Source: Galerina marginata (taxonomy: Eukaryota > Basidiomycota > Agaricomycetes > Agaricales > Galerinaceae). From it: a stretch of DNA of 64,000 nucleotides. Positions 54,525 to 64,000 of this stretch are shown one piece after another. Below the pieces are notes generated by a model. That model worked only from the letters and a program-made list of their open reading frames with translations. It was not told the origin of the DNA and did no database searches. Each line of letters starts with the position of its first letter. The stretch's first letter is position 1. Location: the NCBI GenBank assembly GCA_023014335.1, contig JAECYW010000003.1:992001-1056000 (forward strand). Reading direction: 5' to 3'. The translations under genes were made by a program, and so were the position numbers.

Positions 54525-57181
54525 GGTATTGACTGGCTGAGTAAGAGATGTTTGCGGTGTTGAGAGTTGGGGAGAAAGAAGCGGATACGCTTGGAAGTGC
54601 CTCGCATACACGACTTTACGTTGCTTTCATGTCTGACATGCATATGTCTCGCTCTCCGTCAAACACGATTATGAAAGTAAAATTGATTGGACACGAGTTG
54701 CAATTGCACAGAACATGAAACGCCACAGTCAGACCACATGTAGCTGACGGTCGCTTGCCGGACTGATGAACGAAACCATTTAACTGTTACTTGAAGGGTT
54801 CCCTTTCAACAGGAATAAGTATCATGATCCCTCCAAGAACTGATCCCAGTCACAGACAACACAGGCGACAAGCTCAAGGTGCCCCGCACTGGCGACAGAT
54901 TCCAGAATGACCGGGGACCCAGGGAAAGGCAACGACGTACAGCAACGAGGGCAGAGAGTGGCTGGTTTTTCCTTTTTCCGCTTCGGCCGATTTTTTGGGC
55001 AAGGTGTAGTCTCCCGGGCTCGACGACTCGGATTGTATAATGGAGCGCTCAGCGGAAACAAGGAGTGTCGTTTAAATTGTACTTGAGTTCCATGTAGCGG
55101 ACGCTGAACTCAATGCTGTAAGATGGGATTTATACAGGTGTTTCGGGTACAGGTTCACGGCTTTTAGGAAACCTGAACTTGGAGATCGCCGACATAGACA
55201 GCGAGCACAGTGATGCGGATGGAAGAGGTGCTCTCAGATGCTCTCTCAGTGACAGGAAATTGCTACTCTAGATTAGGCAGGAACGTGACCATATCCAAAC
55301 ATGCACAACGCCTCTTCAACTTTCCACTTCCCGACACGCTTTTCCGCCGCCAGCCTCTGAGATCTGAGGCTGCAGGCCTTTTCGTTTGGTCTCGTGCGTC
55401 ACGATGATCCGTGTATAATTCCTTCCATCTTTGCAACCCACTTGCTGGACATTCATGCAATAGATGTAATTCCCTGCTCACTCAACCACAGTCTTTTGCC
55501 CGCTTCGTCGAAAAATGGTACAAAGTCTCAAATTTGTCTTTTTGTTGTCGTCTTTCTGACGATTTCTATGTTGTTCAGCTTGCCTGCCGCGATCCGTGAT
55601 GAGCGGAGCCCAACAAACAACACATCGTTGTCTGCTTATTCTCAGTGATAAATTCGTCTATTTTTTGTTCCTTACCTCTTCAGCCCTCATCGCATGGCCC
55701 AGCGAGTTAAACGCCTGGAAGAATACGGTGCACCGAGGGCCTTCAAAGGTAGACAATGGAATAAGATAACGGCAGACACTAACGAGATCTACGTGAGCAG
55801 ACCGCCGTTTTTGACGCTTTCGACTTGCTCTAATTCTCACTTTTGTTCTCTAGACCACGCCGAGAACCTTTCGTCGAACGTACACATGCCCAGCTAGAAG
55901 CTTGTACACCCGAAAAAACGAAATCTGCATAGGATGCGCCAAGCAGTCAACGCCACTGGCGAGCTCTCTCATTCCTCGCCTCCGAGATGGAATGAAAGAG
56001 AAAGACTACATTCATCAAATTTTCCTCGAGACATTGCGCGGCCATGTCTCTCCACAAGGCTCTGCTCTCGCGAGGTGTTCGATATCGTGTGGCCAGCAAC
56101 AAGCGAACGAGCATTGCAACAGTGTAAATCATGCTGGTAAGTTTTTGCCCGTTCATTTAATTCTCATTCGTTAAACATCAACGCGCTTATACAGACAGAA
56201 TTGCTCTATGCCGAGCGGAAGTGTTGGGGTATGTGCGAAGGCCTGAACGCAATAAATGCAAGACAGGGCGGACGACAATGACCCGGAGCAAGCCAAGCTG
56301 GCAGAATGGAATTGGAGAGGAACGTGTCATTTTTTCTTGATCTACGTCTCGCCTCAGCCTGTGGGGGGGGGGGGGGGGGGGCATCGCCATGGTCATGCCC
56401 TCGTTAACGTTCTCGTTGGCCTTGTTCATGTTGGTATGTAATCCAGTCCGTCATTGAATCTTGTTTATGATAACAAATATCCAGATTCCAAGCCCCCAGC
56501 CTTCGCCCTAAGCTCTTCAGATCGAATAAATAACAACAGCTATCGGCTTCTACGAGTCTAGGAAGTGTCCAAGCCTGCATTTTTGACATCTCCGACCCGT
56601 CGCCTTCACCGTCTCCCCCTCAAACCGCCTCATCCGCCACGAGAGCGTTCCAGAAATCAAAATGAGTCCCCTGCTGATCGAATAAGCACCTCTGCGTCCT
56701 TGGAGCGCGGGTTGAAGGTGCATCTGAAGAGAAGGATGGCTGTGACGCACCAACCATTGTAAGTAACCGACTTTGATCAGGAAAAGGGACTCGATACTTA
56801 CTATATCAACGCAGACTGATCCTTGACATCCGTCATCCACGGCGTTGGAGATGAAACACCACAAGTGTCATTACAACTCTCAACCAGAGACAAGCAATTG
56901 CGATCTGCAGGCCGGGACGCACCCTCGACATCCGACGGTCCTTAGTTTAGTCGATATCTGCAGGAGAAAACTCTTAATGGACTTACCCGCCCCCCGAAAC
57001 CGAAAGCCATCGAGTCAGGATCCTCCTTTTCTTCCCTTCTCCCCTTCTCCCTTTCTCACCATTTCCTCTTCTTCCTCCTCTTCTCCTTCTCCTCCACCTA
57101 CAATCCTCTTCCGCCAGTTTCCTCCTCCTCCTACATGGCATTCATCCCACAAACAAACCAATTAATCAAACACCCCCATAG
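54525..57181. other. Intergenic with relics; no supported intact gene
   Basis: 54.70-55.06 kb (-) is the membrane-protein relic found upstream of other DUF6535 copies (CDWDQF; TCAGACCACAT). 55.56-56.07 kb matches the relic at 46.4-46.8 kb. 56363-56381 is a run of 19 G. 56.79-56.86 kb resembles 35.69-35.76 kb (CGGCGTTGGAGAT). Confidence 0.5.
56363..56381. repeat. Homopolymer run of 19 G
   Basis: Nineteen consecutive G in noncoding DNA between CCTGT and CATCGCC; length may vary or be a sequencing artefact. Confidence 0.9.
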
Positions 57182-57400
57182 ATCCCCTCCCGCGCTCACA
57201 TAAGACGGTGCTATGCGATCCACAGCTCGGGGATCGAAGACTGCGTCGCTGCGCTCTTTTGTGCGCCGTGTACGCTTGCGCAGGAGAGTCGGGAGGTTGA
57301 CTTGGAGGAGCATAGTTTGGGTTTTGGTCAGAAGGGGGAGAGCGCGAGTGCAGCATTCGGGAGTCTATGCGCGTCGGTAGATTGGATCCGCCAGCAGTAA
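57182..57400 (+). pseudogene. Orphan PLAC8 last exon
   Basis: Open for 72 codons after an intact acceptor (CCCATAG): RRCYAIHSSGIEDCVAALFC then APCTLAQESREVDLEEHSLG, ending in a stop at 57398. It matches exon 4 of the long PLAC8 genes, which have IHGSWIEDCAAALFCTPCAL. The preceding 150 bp are pyrimidine-rich like the intron. Exons 1-3 are absent, so this is a relic even though its frame is clean. Tail-to-tail with DUF6535 copy F. Confidence 0.82.
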
Positions 57401-57788
57401 CCTGTTGTTAATGATGAAAACTTCTATTCTCGAGTTGTCTTTTTTAAATACTCTAGAGCAGGGTTAAATTTACTTGTTCGTTGATCATTCAGTCTCATAG
57501 CAGACGAGCACCGTCGCGAGTTTTGCAATTGGAAGTGGGTGTTCGATCGTAATGCCTCCAAAGCAATGAGGATATCGAGAGTTGACATTCAGAGAAATAT
57601 TGTACAAAACATACATTCACAAGCAAGGTCATCGTAACACTCGCTCTACCAGGTGACTATCTACGTGAAAATGATTTAAAATCATCCGAGTCGAGAATTA
57701 ACGTCGCTGATTGAAGCCTGCTTCAGTGCTGTCCCATAGCCGAGAGGCAAACATGCCGCCAAATGGGGTGCACAGAGGAATGGGAGTG

Positions 57789-60353
57789 TTAAGGTTTATA
57801 ATTATAAATCGCCACATCGTTAACATTGGAGGTGCCGACAGCGTGATTACCCTCGTCGCCTTCGAAAGTTTCGGTAGGACCAAGGCGTGAATTGGAAATT
57901 TCTGCGGCCGTGAACTGGGGCCGTAGTTGTTGTCGTAGTTGTTCTAATTGTAATTGCTCTTCGGGAGTTGCGGGGGTTTTTAGTCTGGCGATAAGGTCGT
58001 AGTCGAGGAAGGCCCACCATTCCTGGCTGAATCTGGGGACGTCGACATCATAATCATACCTCCATTTCCTTGTCAAGTGCTCTTCAAGGAACTTGTTGAC
58101 CCCCGGAAATTTTTCCTTGTACCGGCGCATGGTGGATAGAACAATGTTCAGATAAACAATGAGCGTGTAGTCATAGGCTTTCCCCTGCCTCCACCAACCC
58201 GAATCCATGATGTTTCGCATGTAGGTGGCAGAGATGTAGAAGAAATACGACATCTCAGGTTTTGACTGGACCATATCATCTGGATTAACTGATGATATGG
58301 AGTGATTGAGCTGTTCGTGTATAAATATGAAGATAGCTCGGGAGGCTGCATGGAGGTCAAGGTGCTCTCCGACTCTTGTGGAATGGAGCAAAGAAATTTC
58401 GTAAGTGTAAAGGGTAATAATAGCCACTCGGTACAAGACTTCATTAATTCCATGATGGATGTGTAGAGATTCTGATTCGGTCTTCAAGTTTTCGTCGGCT
58501 GCGTATTTGAAAATCATCATTAGAACATGGCAGTATTGCCAATAAAGCGCTGGGGGCATTCAGGAGTCAGTTACCTATCAGGAGGTTCAAATCCAAGGAC
58601 AACCGCTCACTTCTGGTCCATACATAAGAAGAGTCGGAATGGAGATGATATGGACGGCGAGATAATGGATCCGAGAAGCTAGGATTAGTACGGTGCGTAA
58701 CGGCCCAACGGTTGGCCAATAGGATATCGAGTTCCTTGTGGTGTAGGAAGTGGGCAGGTGTTTTGAAAACATAGTTGTAACTCATGAGAAACAGCACCAT
58801 GTTCTGGCAGTGAAAATCCTTGATATTTCCCCACTCACCAGGATCAGCTTGAATGAGCTGATATTCAGCTTCATATTTGAAGAAGCCTGAGCGCTTCCAA
58901 AGGGCGTAAAAGAACTGATTCCGACGATGAAAGTCTTGTATCTCCCTGTGAGGATTTTGCCATCCTACAATCAATTTGGAAAGCTCAGAAAAAGTGTGGT
59001 ATATCGCAGAAATACGTGGGTGGTCATAAGAGCGGTTGGTTCTTTCCACGGCGTCTTGAATAGCTTTTACGCTGTCGAATAGGGGCAGATTTTCTGAGTA
59101 ATGAAATGTTCGATCCCGGGACAGGCCAGGATCTTGATCATACACGCCATTGGCACAGGCGTCCCGAAGCAATAGCCAGGCCGAATCAAACTCTACCCAT
59201 CGTTTTTCTCTCCAGGTACGCAGTATCAGCGGAACGACATGGTGATCCTCTGTCCAGCGTTCTGCAATCCTGATATTGTTGTCAATATCCGCACGCGTGA
59301 ATCTGAACAGCCTTGCCAGAAAGTAAAGAGTGTAAGTGAAGATAACGTAGAAATATAGGATGGCGTCAAGGCATGCTGAACCGGTATGATGGATCAGGTA
59401 AAAACTAAAATCAAAAAACACCCGAAAAACATGCGATTGTGGGGACTTGTACTGGCATTGCGATGGTTCCTTCGAGAGGTCTCGAACGAAAATAAACAGG
59501 AGATAAAGGTATAAGCCTTGCAACATCGGAAGCGCAGTGGTTGCCGCAAGGAAAAGCAAAGTCAGTCCTACAACAACTGAAATGGGAATTGCAACCTTGT
59601 TGTCAAGTGTGAAGAGGAAATCGACGATTCCAATAAGAAATAGCGCCAGCGCCGCTTGAAGGAGCAGAGGGAGAGCAGTGAAAATCTTCCATACATACCA
59701 CTTCTCCATGCCTTCGGACCGCATTCGAAATACCGCCAGGGATTCCTTCGGTGTAAGTCCGGGATACGACTGGTATTCCCTCAGCCATTGAAGCGTGATT
59801 ATCCCGACAAGCACGGTCGTCAGGCTGAGAATAAGGCTGAGAAACCATAAGATGTTGACTCGGATGGATGAAGGAGGGGGAAACGAGGCGGCGGTCGTGA
59901 TAGGAGACACCTCATTGAGGGGATTGTCGAGACGGGTTGCGATGCGAGATAGAAGGTCGATGACCGCACTGTTGGGGTCCGGTTGAAGAGTCTTGTACGA
60001 TTCAATAACGAAAGCTGTAACGACAGCTGAGAATAAACCAGCCTAGCACGAAACTTATGGATACGAATCACAAATTCTGAATGATAAACGCACAAAAATC
60101 AAGAGGTTGTTCACTTCTTCCTTCCATGCATCACATCGAATCTTGTCCTCGTCCATAAGTGGTTTCAAGAGGATGTTCCATGGGTCGCCGTCAGGCTTTG
60201 GTGGAGCGTATGTAAATTCAAAATCCTTGTCTTGGATATTCCAAACTTTTGGAGTTTTCTTCTGCTCGATTCGATGGTTCAGTCACTCGCTTTGAATAAC
60301 GAGATACGACAGTAAATCACCTTTTGCTGAGGAATTTGTCCAGATGCTGCCAT
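57789..60353 (-). CDS. DUF6535 family membrane protein, copy F
   Basis: Model (minus strand): 60353..60321, 60261..60094, 60042..58611, 58549..57789; 797 aa, introns 59, 51 and 61 nt. Exon 1 encodes MAASGQIPQQK. Helices and linker as in copy E (ILWFLSLILSLTTVLVGI; YPGLTPKESLAVFRMR; ALPLLLQAALALFLIGIV). The loop after helix 4 is shorter than in the other copies, and exon 4 has an added Gln/Leu stretch (EEQLQLEQLRQQLRPQ) before the tail. The tail TFEGDEGNHAVGTSNVNDVA is kept, with an extra ending IYNYKP where paralogs stop. No break seen. Confidence 0.88.
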
Positions 60354-60495
60354 GGTATTGTTTGGGTGAGCGACGGACTCTTACTGTGACGAAAGTTGGA
60401 GTGAAAGAAGCGGATACGCTTGGAAGTCCCTCGCATTCGCCACTTTGCGTTCCTCATGTCGAACATGCGCAGGTCTCGCCCTCCGTCAAGCACAG

Positions 60496-60966
60496 CTATG
60501 AAGCAGGGATTGATTGAACACGAGTTGTGATTTTATAGAACACGAGGCGCCGAAGCCCGACCAGACAGTTCATCTTGTGAATACGAAAAAGTTTTAGTAG
60601 GGCTGGAAAGAAAACCGAGGCCCAGAAAAAGATATTCACGCCAAATGCCTTGGTCTGGAGAATTGTCAGCTTCAGATTGAACCACAGACCAGAAAATCCG
60701 TTCACAACACATTCCAGACACAAGCAACAGAGACGACGCCCGAGGAAAATAACATTGGCGCTCGAGTACGATACATACGAAGACGCAGCAGTGGTGGAAA
60801 AGAGAGGGAAGAACAACTGGAGTGACGGCACGGGTGTGAATCCCGTCAGTGGCTGTGTAAAGTACGTCCGGACTCTGTTCGCTCTTGCCATTGCGTACGA
60901 CGTGATAAGTACTCCCGAACCCCAGATATCTAGCTCCTGAGATATTGGCCTATTCCAACGGCTCAT
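60496..60966 (-). CDS. Hydrophobic ORF upstream of DUF6535 copy F, possibly a gene remnant
   Basis: 156 codons, the longest version of a segment found upstream of all six DUF6535 copies. Two likely helices: RLCCLCLECVVNGFSGLWFN and VNIFFWASVFFPALLKLF. It ends 143 bp before the DUF6535 start and lies on the same strand. The N-terminal third (before about residue 60) has no paralog support. It may be the last exon(s) of a membrane-protein gene that was copied with the block. Not recognised; coding status uncertain. Confidence 0.4.
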   Translation of the reverse strand: MSRWNRPISQELDIWGSGVLITSYAMARANRVRTYFTQPLTGFTPVPSLQLFFPLFSTTAASSYVSYSSANVIFLGRRLCCLCLECVVNGFSGLWFNLKLTILQTKAFGVNIFFWASVFFPALLKLFRIHKMNCLVGLRRLVFYKITTRVQSIPAS

Positions 60967-61168
60967 ACACCTCAGCCAAGTTGACCTTATACTGTCCCAG
61001 TATTATAACTTTGCACAAGTACTAAGCTGAGATTCGATTACTCCTCTTCGAAACAGGCCAAAGGAATGCGAAAAAAATTGTAGCAAGCTTTTTCACCACT
61101 GGTGCTCATGTACATCTACGAATGACAACGTGAATCCACTATTCAAATATTCAAAGCCTCGCAGATGC

Positions 61169-63397
61169 TCAACAGCCGAGATCTATAGGGACCTCCACGC
61201 AATAAACATCCCTGCCGCCCCCCCAGTTCCTATTCCACCCTCTCGGAAAGTACCACTCCAGATCGCAAGCGCTGCCCGAATCCTCTGGAATGACGAGGAC
61301 GTAGCGCACTTGCACTCTTGGCTTCGAGCTTGACTCTGATCCACTATTCCCGGCACCACTGGCAGTAATGGCAGCACCGTTCACTTTCGGGATCTTCTTT
61401 GGCGGCGGGTACTCCCCAAGCTGGTCCTTCAACTTTGCAACGAGCTCAGAGATCCTTTTATACCCCTCTGCCCCTGCAGATCCCGGACCTCCACTGACAC
61501 TGATACCGTCCTTGTCGTCGTCACGATTTACCTGCACCCGCGAGGTCGTTATTATAAGCGCCCATAGCACTGATGACTTTTTCTCGTAGTCGAGGTCGAC
61601 TATGAATGCATCGAACATGGGAAAGGCCGGGTCTGTAGGGACGTAGTACTCGCCGTTTTCCAGACGCTGGGGAAGGGGTAAGTCAGGCGTGGACGGGGAT
61701 GGGAATTTGACGATGTCGCGGGAGATTCTAGCGAGACATTGGTCGTTGGGGATGCGAAGACCACCACCGGGCGGGACGACGAACCGCGTTGGATTTAGAT
61801 CGGCGCCTGAGCCATCTTTGTCTTTTTCAGCCATGGTATGGAGACGCCAGAATGTGCCGCTTCCAGATGGAGAAGAAGGGTACGCGATAGCGGGGTGCAC
61901 GAGCGGCTCGAGGAAACGGTCCGCCAGTGTGCGTGCTCCGTTGATCCTTCGCAGGGATCTGACCCGCTTGCGCAGCACGTCAGCCGAGTTATCCAGCTCG
62001 AGCTTCTCCACCCACTGCAACACGCTCCGCGCGACCCACTCCGACTTAAAGTCCACCTCCCAGTCGACGTCTGCGAGCGGGGCGTCCGCTCCCGCTTCCT
62101 GGACTGGGGACAGCGCGAAGACGTGCAAGGATATGTACCAGTCCGCGCCTCGGTAGTTCGGGAGGGTGCGTACCGCGTCCTCCAGGCTTGAGAATTGCAT
62201 TAAGCAGGAGTTTCGGTGCCGCTGGGTGAGGCGGGCGTAATTGAAGACTCCCTGGAAGACGTCACGCGCGGAGTACCCGAAGCGGGTGATAGAAGCCTCG
62301 AGGAGGCATGCGACGGCTTCGGAGGGCGAGGAGATGCTGCCCGTTTCGGACTCGCCTGCCTTGAGGAGCTCGCGTGCGCCGGTGAAGCCGACCAGTGGGC
62401 CGCCTGGGTTCGAGGGCGGGTTAGGGTACGCTTTGCACAGCGCGTCGAAGAGGTGGTGGTACTCGTTTTGATAGGACAACCTGGGTAAAATCGGCGCGGA
62501 CGAAGTTAAAAGCGATATGAATGCAAGATGAAAGAAAAAGCGCCAACGTACCCTTTCCTTAGCTCCTCGCGGGTCCATAGAGGTAGCCCGACGAACAGCG
62601 GCATCCGTTCCTCCTCCCAGGACCTGTATTGTATCGGATCGACTCCCGACACGGTCTGCACGGGCAGGCACGGATATTGAGTTAGCAGTGTCTTTGGCGG
62701 GTGCTGGAGCCTCGTGTCGAACAGCGACCAAAGGAAAACATATGAATCGGGTCTTAGCACCTTGGGGCAGGGCAAGCCCCACTCAGGCTCAATTATTTCG
62801 ACCGCGGCGGTGCTGGCTGTGTATACTTTGTCGTGGTAGAAGAGGTATAGCCTGTGTTCGTCCAGGCTGAAGAGCACGGGCTGTTTTAGTTGCAGGAGCC
62901 GGACGAGGAGGTAGAATAGGAATAGGGTCTTGCCTGTAGAGCCAAAATTAAACAAGATTCAACACGATACAAGATGGCAAAGATGACGCACCAGTACCCG
63001 ATTGACCAGTCACGATAGCGCCATGGTAGCCCCTCGAGCTCATCGCGCTTGCCCAGACATAGTCGAACGTCGTCTCGTACGACTCGCGCACTAAAATGGA
63101 TGGCCCATCGTGGTTCAAGCGCGACAGGGGCTCCAGAGACAGCGATGTACCGGCGGAGGGGATGCTTGTGGCTGCAGCCCCGTACCACTTGGCTCTAAAC
63201 TGTTGCCAGTTTTTACTGGCGGGCTCCCAAGGTGAATTGTTGGCCCATTTCCAGTTGAAGGGATCTGCGAAAATGGAGATGGGGTTGGCATTGTTCACTA
63301 GCGCTCGTTGCGCAATTTGGCTTGCTCGCTTACCAGCATTTTCAGTCGCTAGTTCGACGTTTTCGGCGAACGTTTCTATTACACTTTGAAAAGACAT
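61169..63397 (-). CDS. P-loop NTPase of a Crinkler/RHS-like fungal family
   Basis: Model (minus strand): 63397..62992, 62933..62552, 62480..61169; 699 aa, introns 58 and 71 nt. Seen: a Walker A motif GQSGTGKT at residues 131-138, followed by LFLFYLLVRLLQLKQPVLF (the helix and beta strand of a P-loop fold); the first intron splits the motif's third glycine codon. An N-terminal region has WKWANNSPWEPASKNWQQFR. Downstream are VFLWSLFDTR and the long C-terminal part with a Gly/Ser-rich loop (about 600-650). In many basidiomycetes this NTPase layout is annotated as a Crinkler or retrotransposon-hot-spot type protein, where the C-terminal part varies. I see the NTPase directly; the family name is a moderate-confidence inference and no nuclease motif is evident. 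Confidence 0.72.
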
Positions 63398-64000
63398 TTG
63401 TAGCTTGGAGCCTGTAATGATTCAAATATGAGGGAAATTGGTGTCTTATCCCGAGTCTGAGATATTGCTCAACGCGACGCGTATGTAATTGAGGTCACGC
63501 GCTTCTGTTCCTAGACGCACGTGAAAATATTCTTGCAAGCACGACCAAACTACTGCGCCACAGCTTGGAACGATCAGCTGGACATTCTTCTTGATCATCA
63601 CGTTCTCATCCCAAAATTACAGGCTCTCAAGCTCATTCCCAAGCGCTGTTTCTGTATGTGAACGCACATTTTACGAGCCTATTCAATGGGCTATAAAAGG
63701 TCTTTATCTATCCTAAAAACCCCTATCAGTTCCGCCAGTTCGAGATGAGGCATTTAAGACGCAAGCGCCGGCCAAAATGGGCTGCAAAGTCTAACACTTT
63801 CGATCGGATCATACCCCACACTTTCCCCGCATTGCGGCACACCCTGAAGTCTCTGGAGCTTTCCCACTTATATAAAGCAAACCGGGTGATTCCACCATTT
63901 CAACCCCTTCTTTCTTTCAGGAAGACCACCAAGCTTGTCGTGCCCCGTTTCCTGCGTCGATTCTAGACCACCCATCGCCTTCGTCCACGCCCACATCGCC
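63398..64000. other. Window edge; possible promoter of a gene beyond the end
   Basis: A TATA-like TTATATAAAG lies at about 63869. The 73-codon frame at 63745-63966 has no recognisable domain. Confidence 0.35.

Noticed and set aside
61689..62488. Plus-strand ORFs of 90-155 aa inside the P-loop NTPase gene
   Set aside because: GC-rich antisense shadows of exon 3.
1..64000. tRNA, rRNA, CRISPR arrays, LTR retrotransposon pairs, telomere repeats
   Set aside because: Looked for by eye; no tRNA arms with A/B boxes, no long direct terminal repeats with reverse transcriptase motifs, no TTAGGG runs were seen.

Overview
The window is nuclear DNA from a filamentous fungus, almost certainly a mushroom-forming basidiomycete (Agaricomycetes). 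The evidence is short spliceosomal introns (about 43-94 nt for most, GT..AG with two GC..AG cases) that split nearly every gene, together with families that are strongly expanded in that class: DUF6535 membrane proteins, PLAC8 cysteine-rich proteins, a HET-domain protein, Spt5-like NGN/KOW proteins and DUF5648 secreted proteins. The species cannot be named from the sequence. No tRNA, rRNA, CRISPR or telomere repeat was seen. Most genes run across several open frames, so exon joins below were worked out by hand from splice consensus, phase and paralog comparison.

Layout. 0.1-2.5 kb: a six-exon Spt5-like gene (+). 4.2-6.8 kb: DUF6535 copy A (+), broken by one stop, followed by a decayed PLAC8 relic (-). 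8.3-10.1 kb: a bHLH-derived gene (-) whose second helix is replaced by a 57-bp minisatellite. 11.3-13.7 kb: DUF6535 copy B (+). 15.2-27.9 kb: a tandem segmental duplication. Unit 1 is an intact HET gene plus a long PLAC8 gene; unit 2 is a 5'-truncated HET copy, interrupted by a complete Tc1/mariner transposon, plus a second long PLAC8 gene. 27.9-28.6 kb: a compact PLAC8 gene (-). 28.6-31.7 kb: gene-poor, with a large inverted repeat and an 87-bp tandem repeat. 31.75-32.3 kb: a small viroplasmin (RNase H1 N-terminal-like) gene (+). 32.4-33.3 kb: a DUF6535 relic. 33.4-34.9 kb: an eight-exon seven-helix membrane protein with a coiled-coil tail (-). 35-36.7 kb: fragments of DUF6535 and PLAC8. 37.4-39.6 kb: two tandem secreted DUF5648 genes (+). 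40.5-60.4 kb: alternating PLAC8 relics (+) and DUF6535 genes C, D, E and F (-). 61.2-63.4 kb: a P-loop NTPase (-).

The strongest overall signal is repeated copying of one block: a decayed membrane-protein ORF, then a DUF6535 gene, then a PLAC8 gene arranged tail-to-tail with it. DUF6535 usually survives while PLAC8 decays, with one exception: in the HET-linked duplication the PLAC8 genes survive. Membrane proteins, cysteine-rich PLAC8 proteins, a HET protein and a P-loop NTPase in a repeat-rich, duplication-prone region look like an accessory island, possibly concerned with recognition or incompatibility. That role is inference; nothing in the sequence proves a shared pathway.
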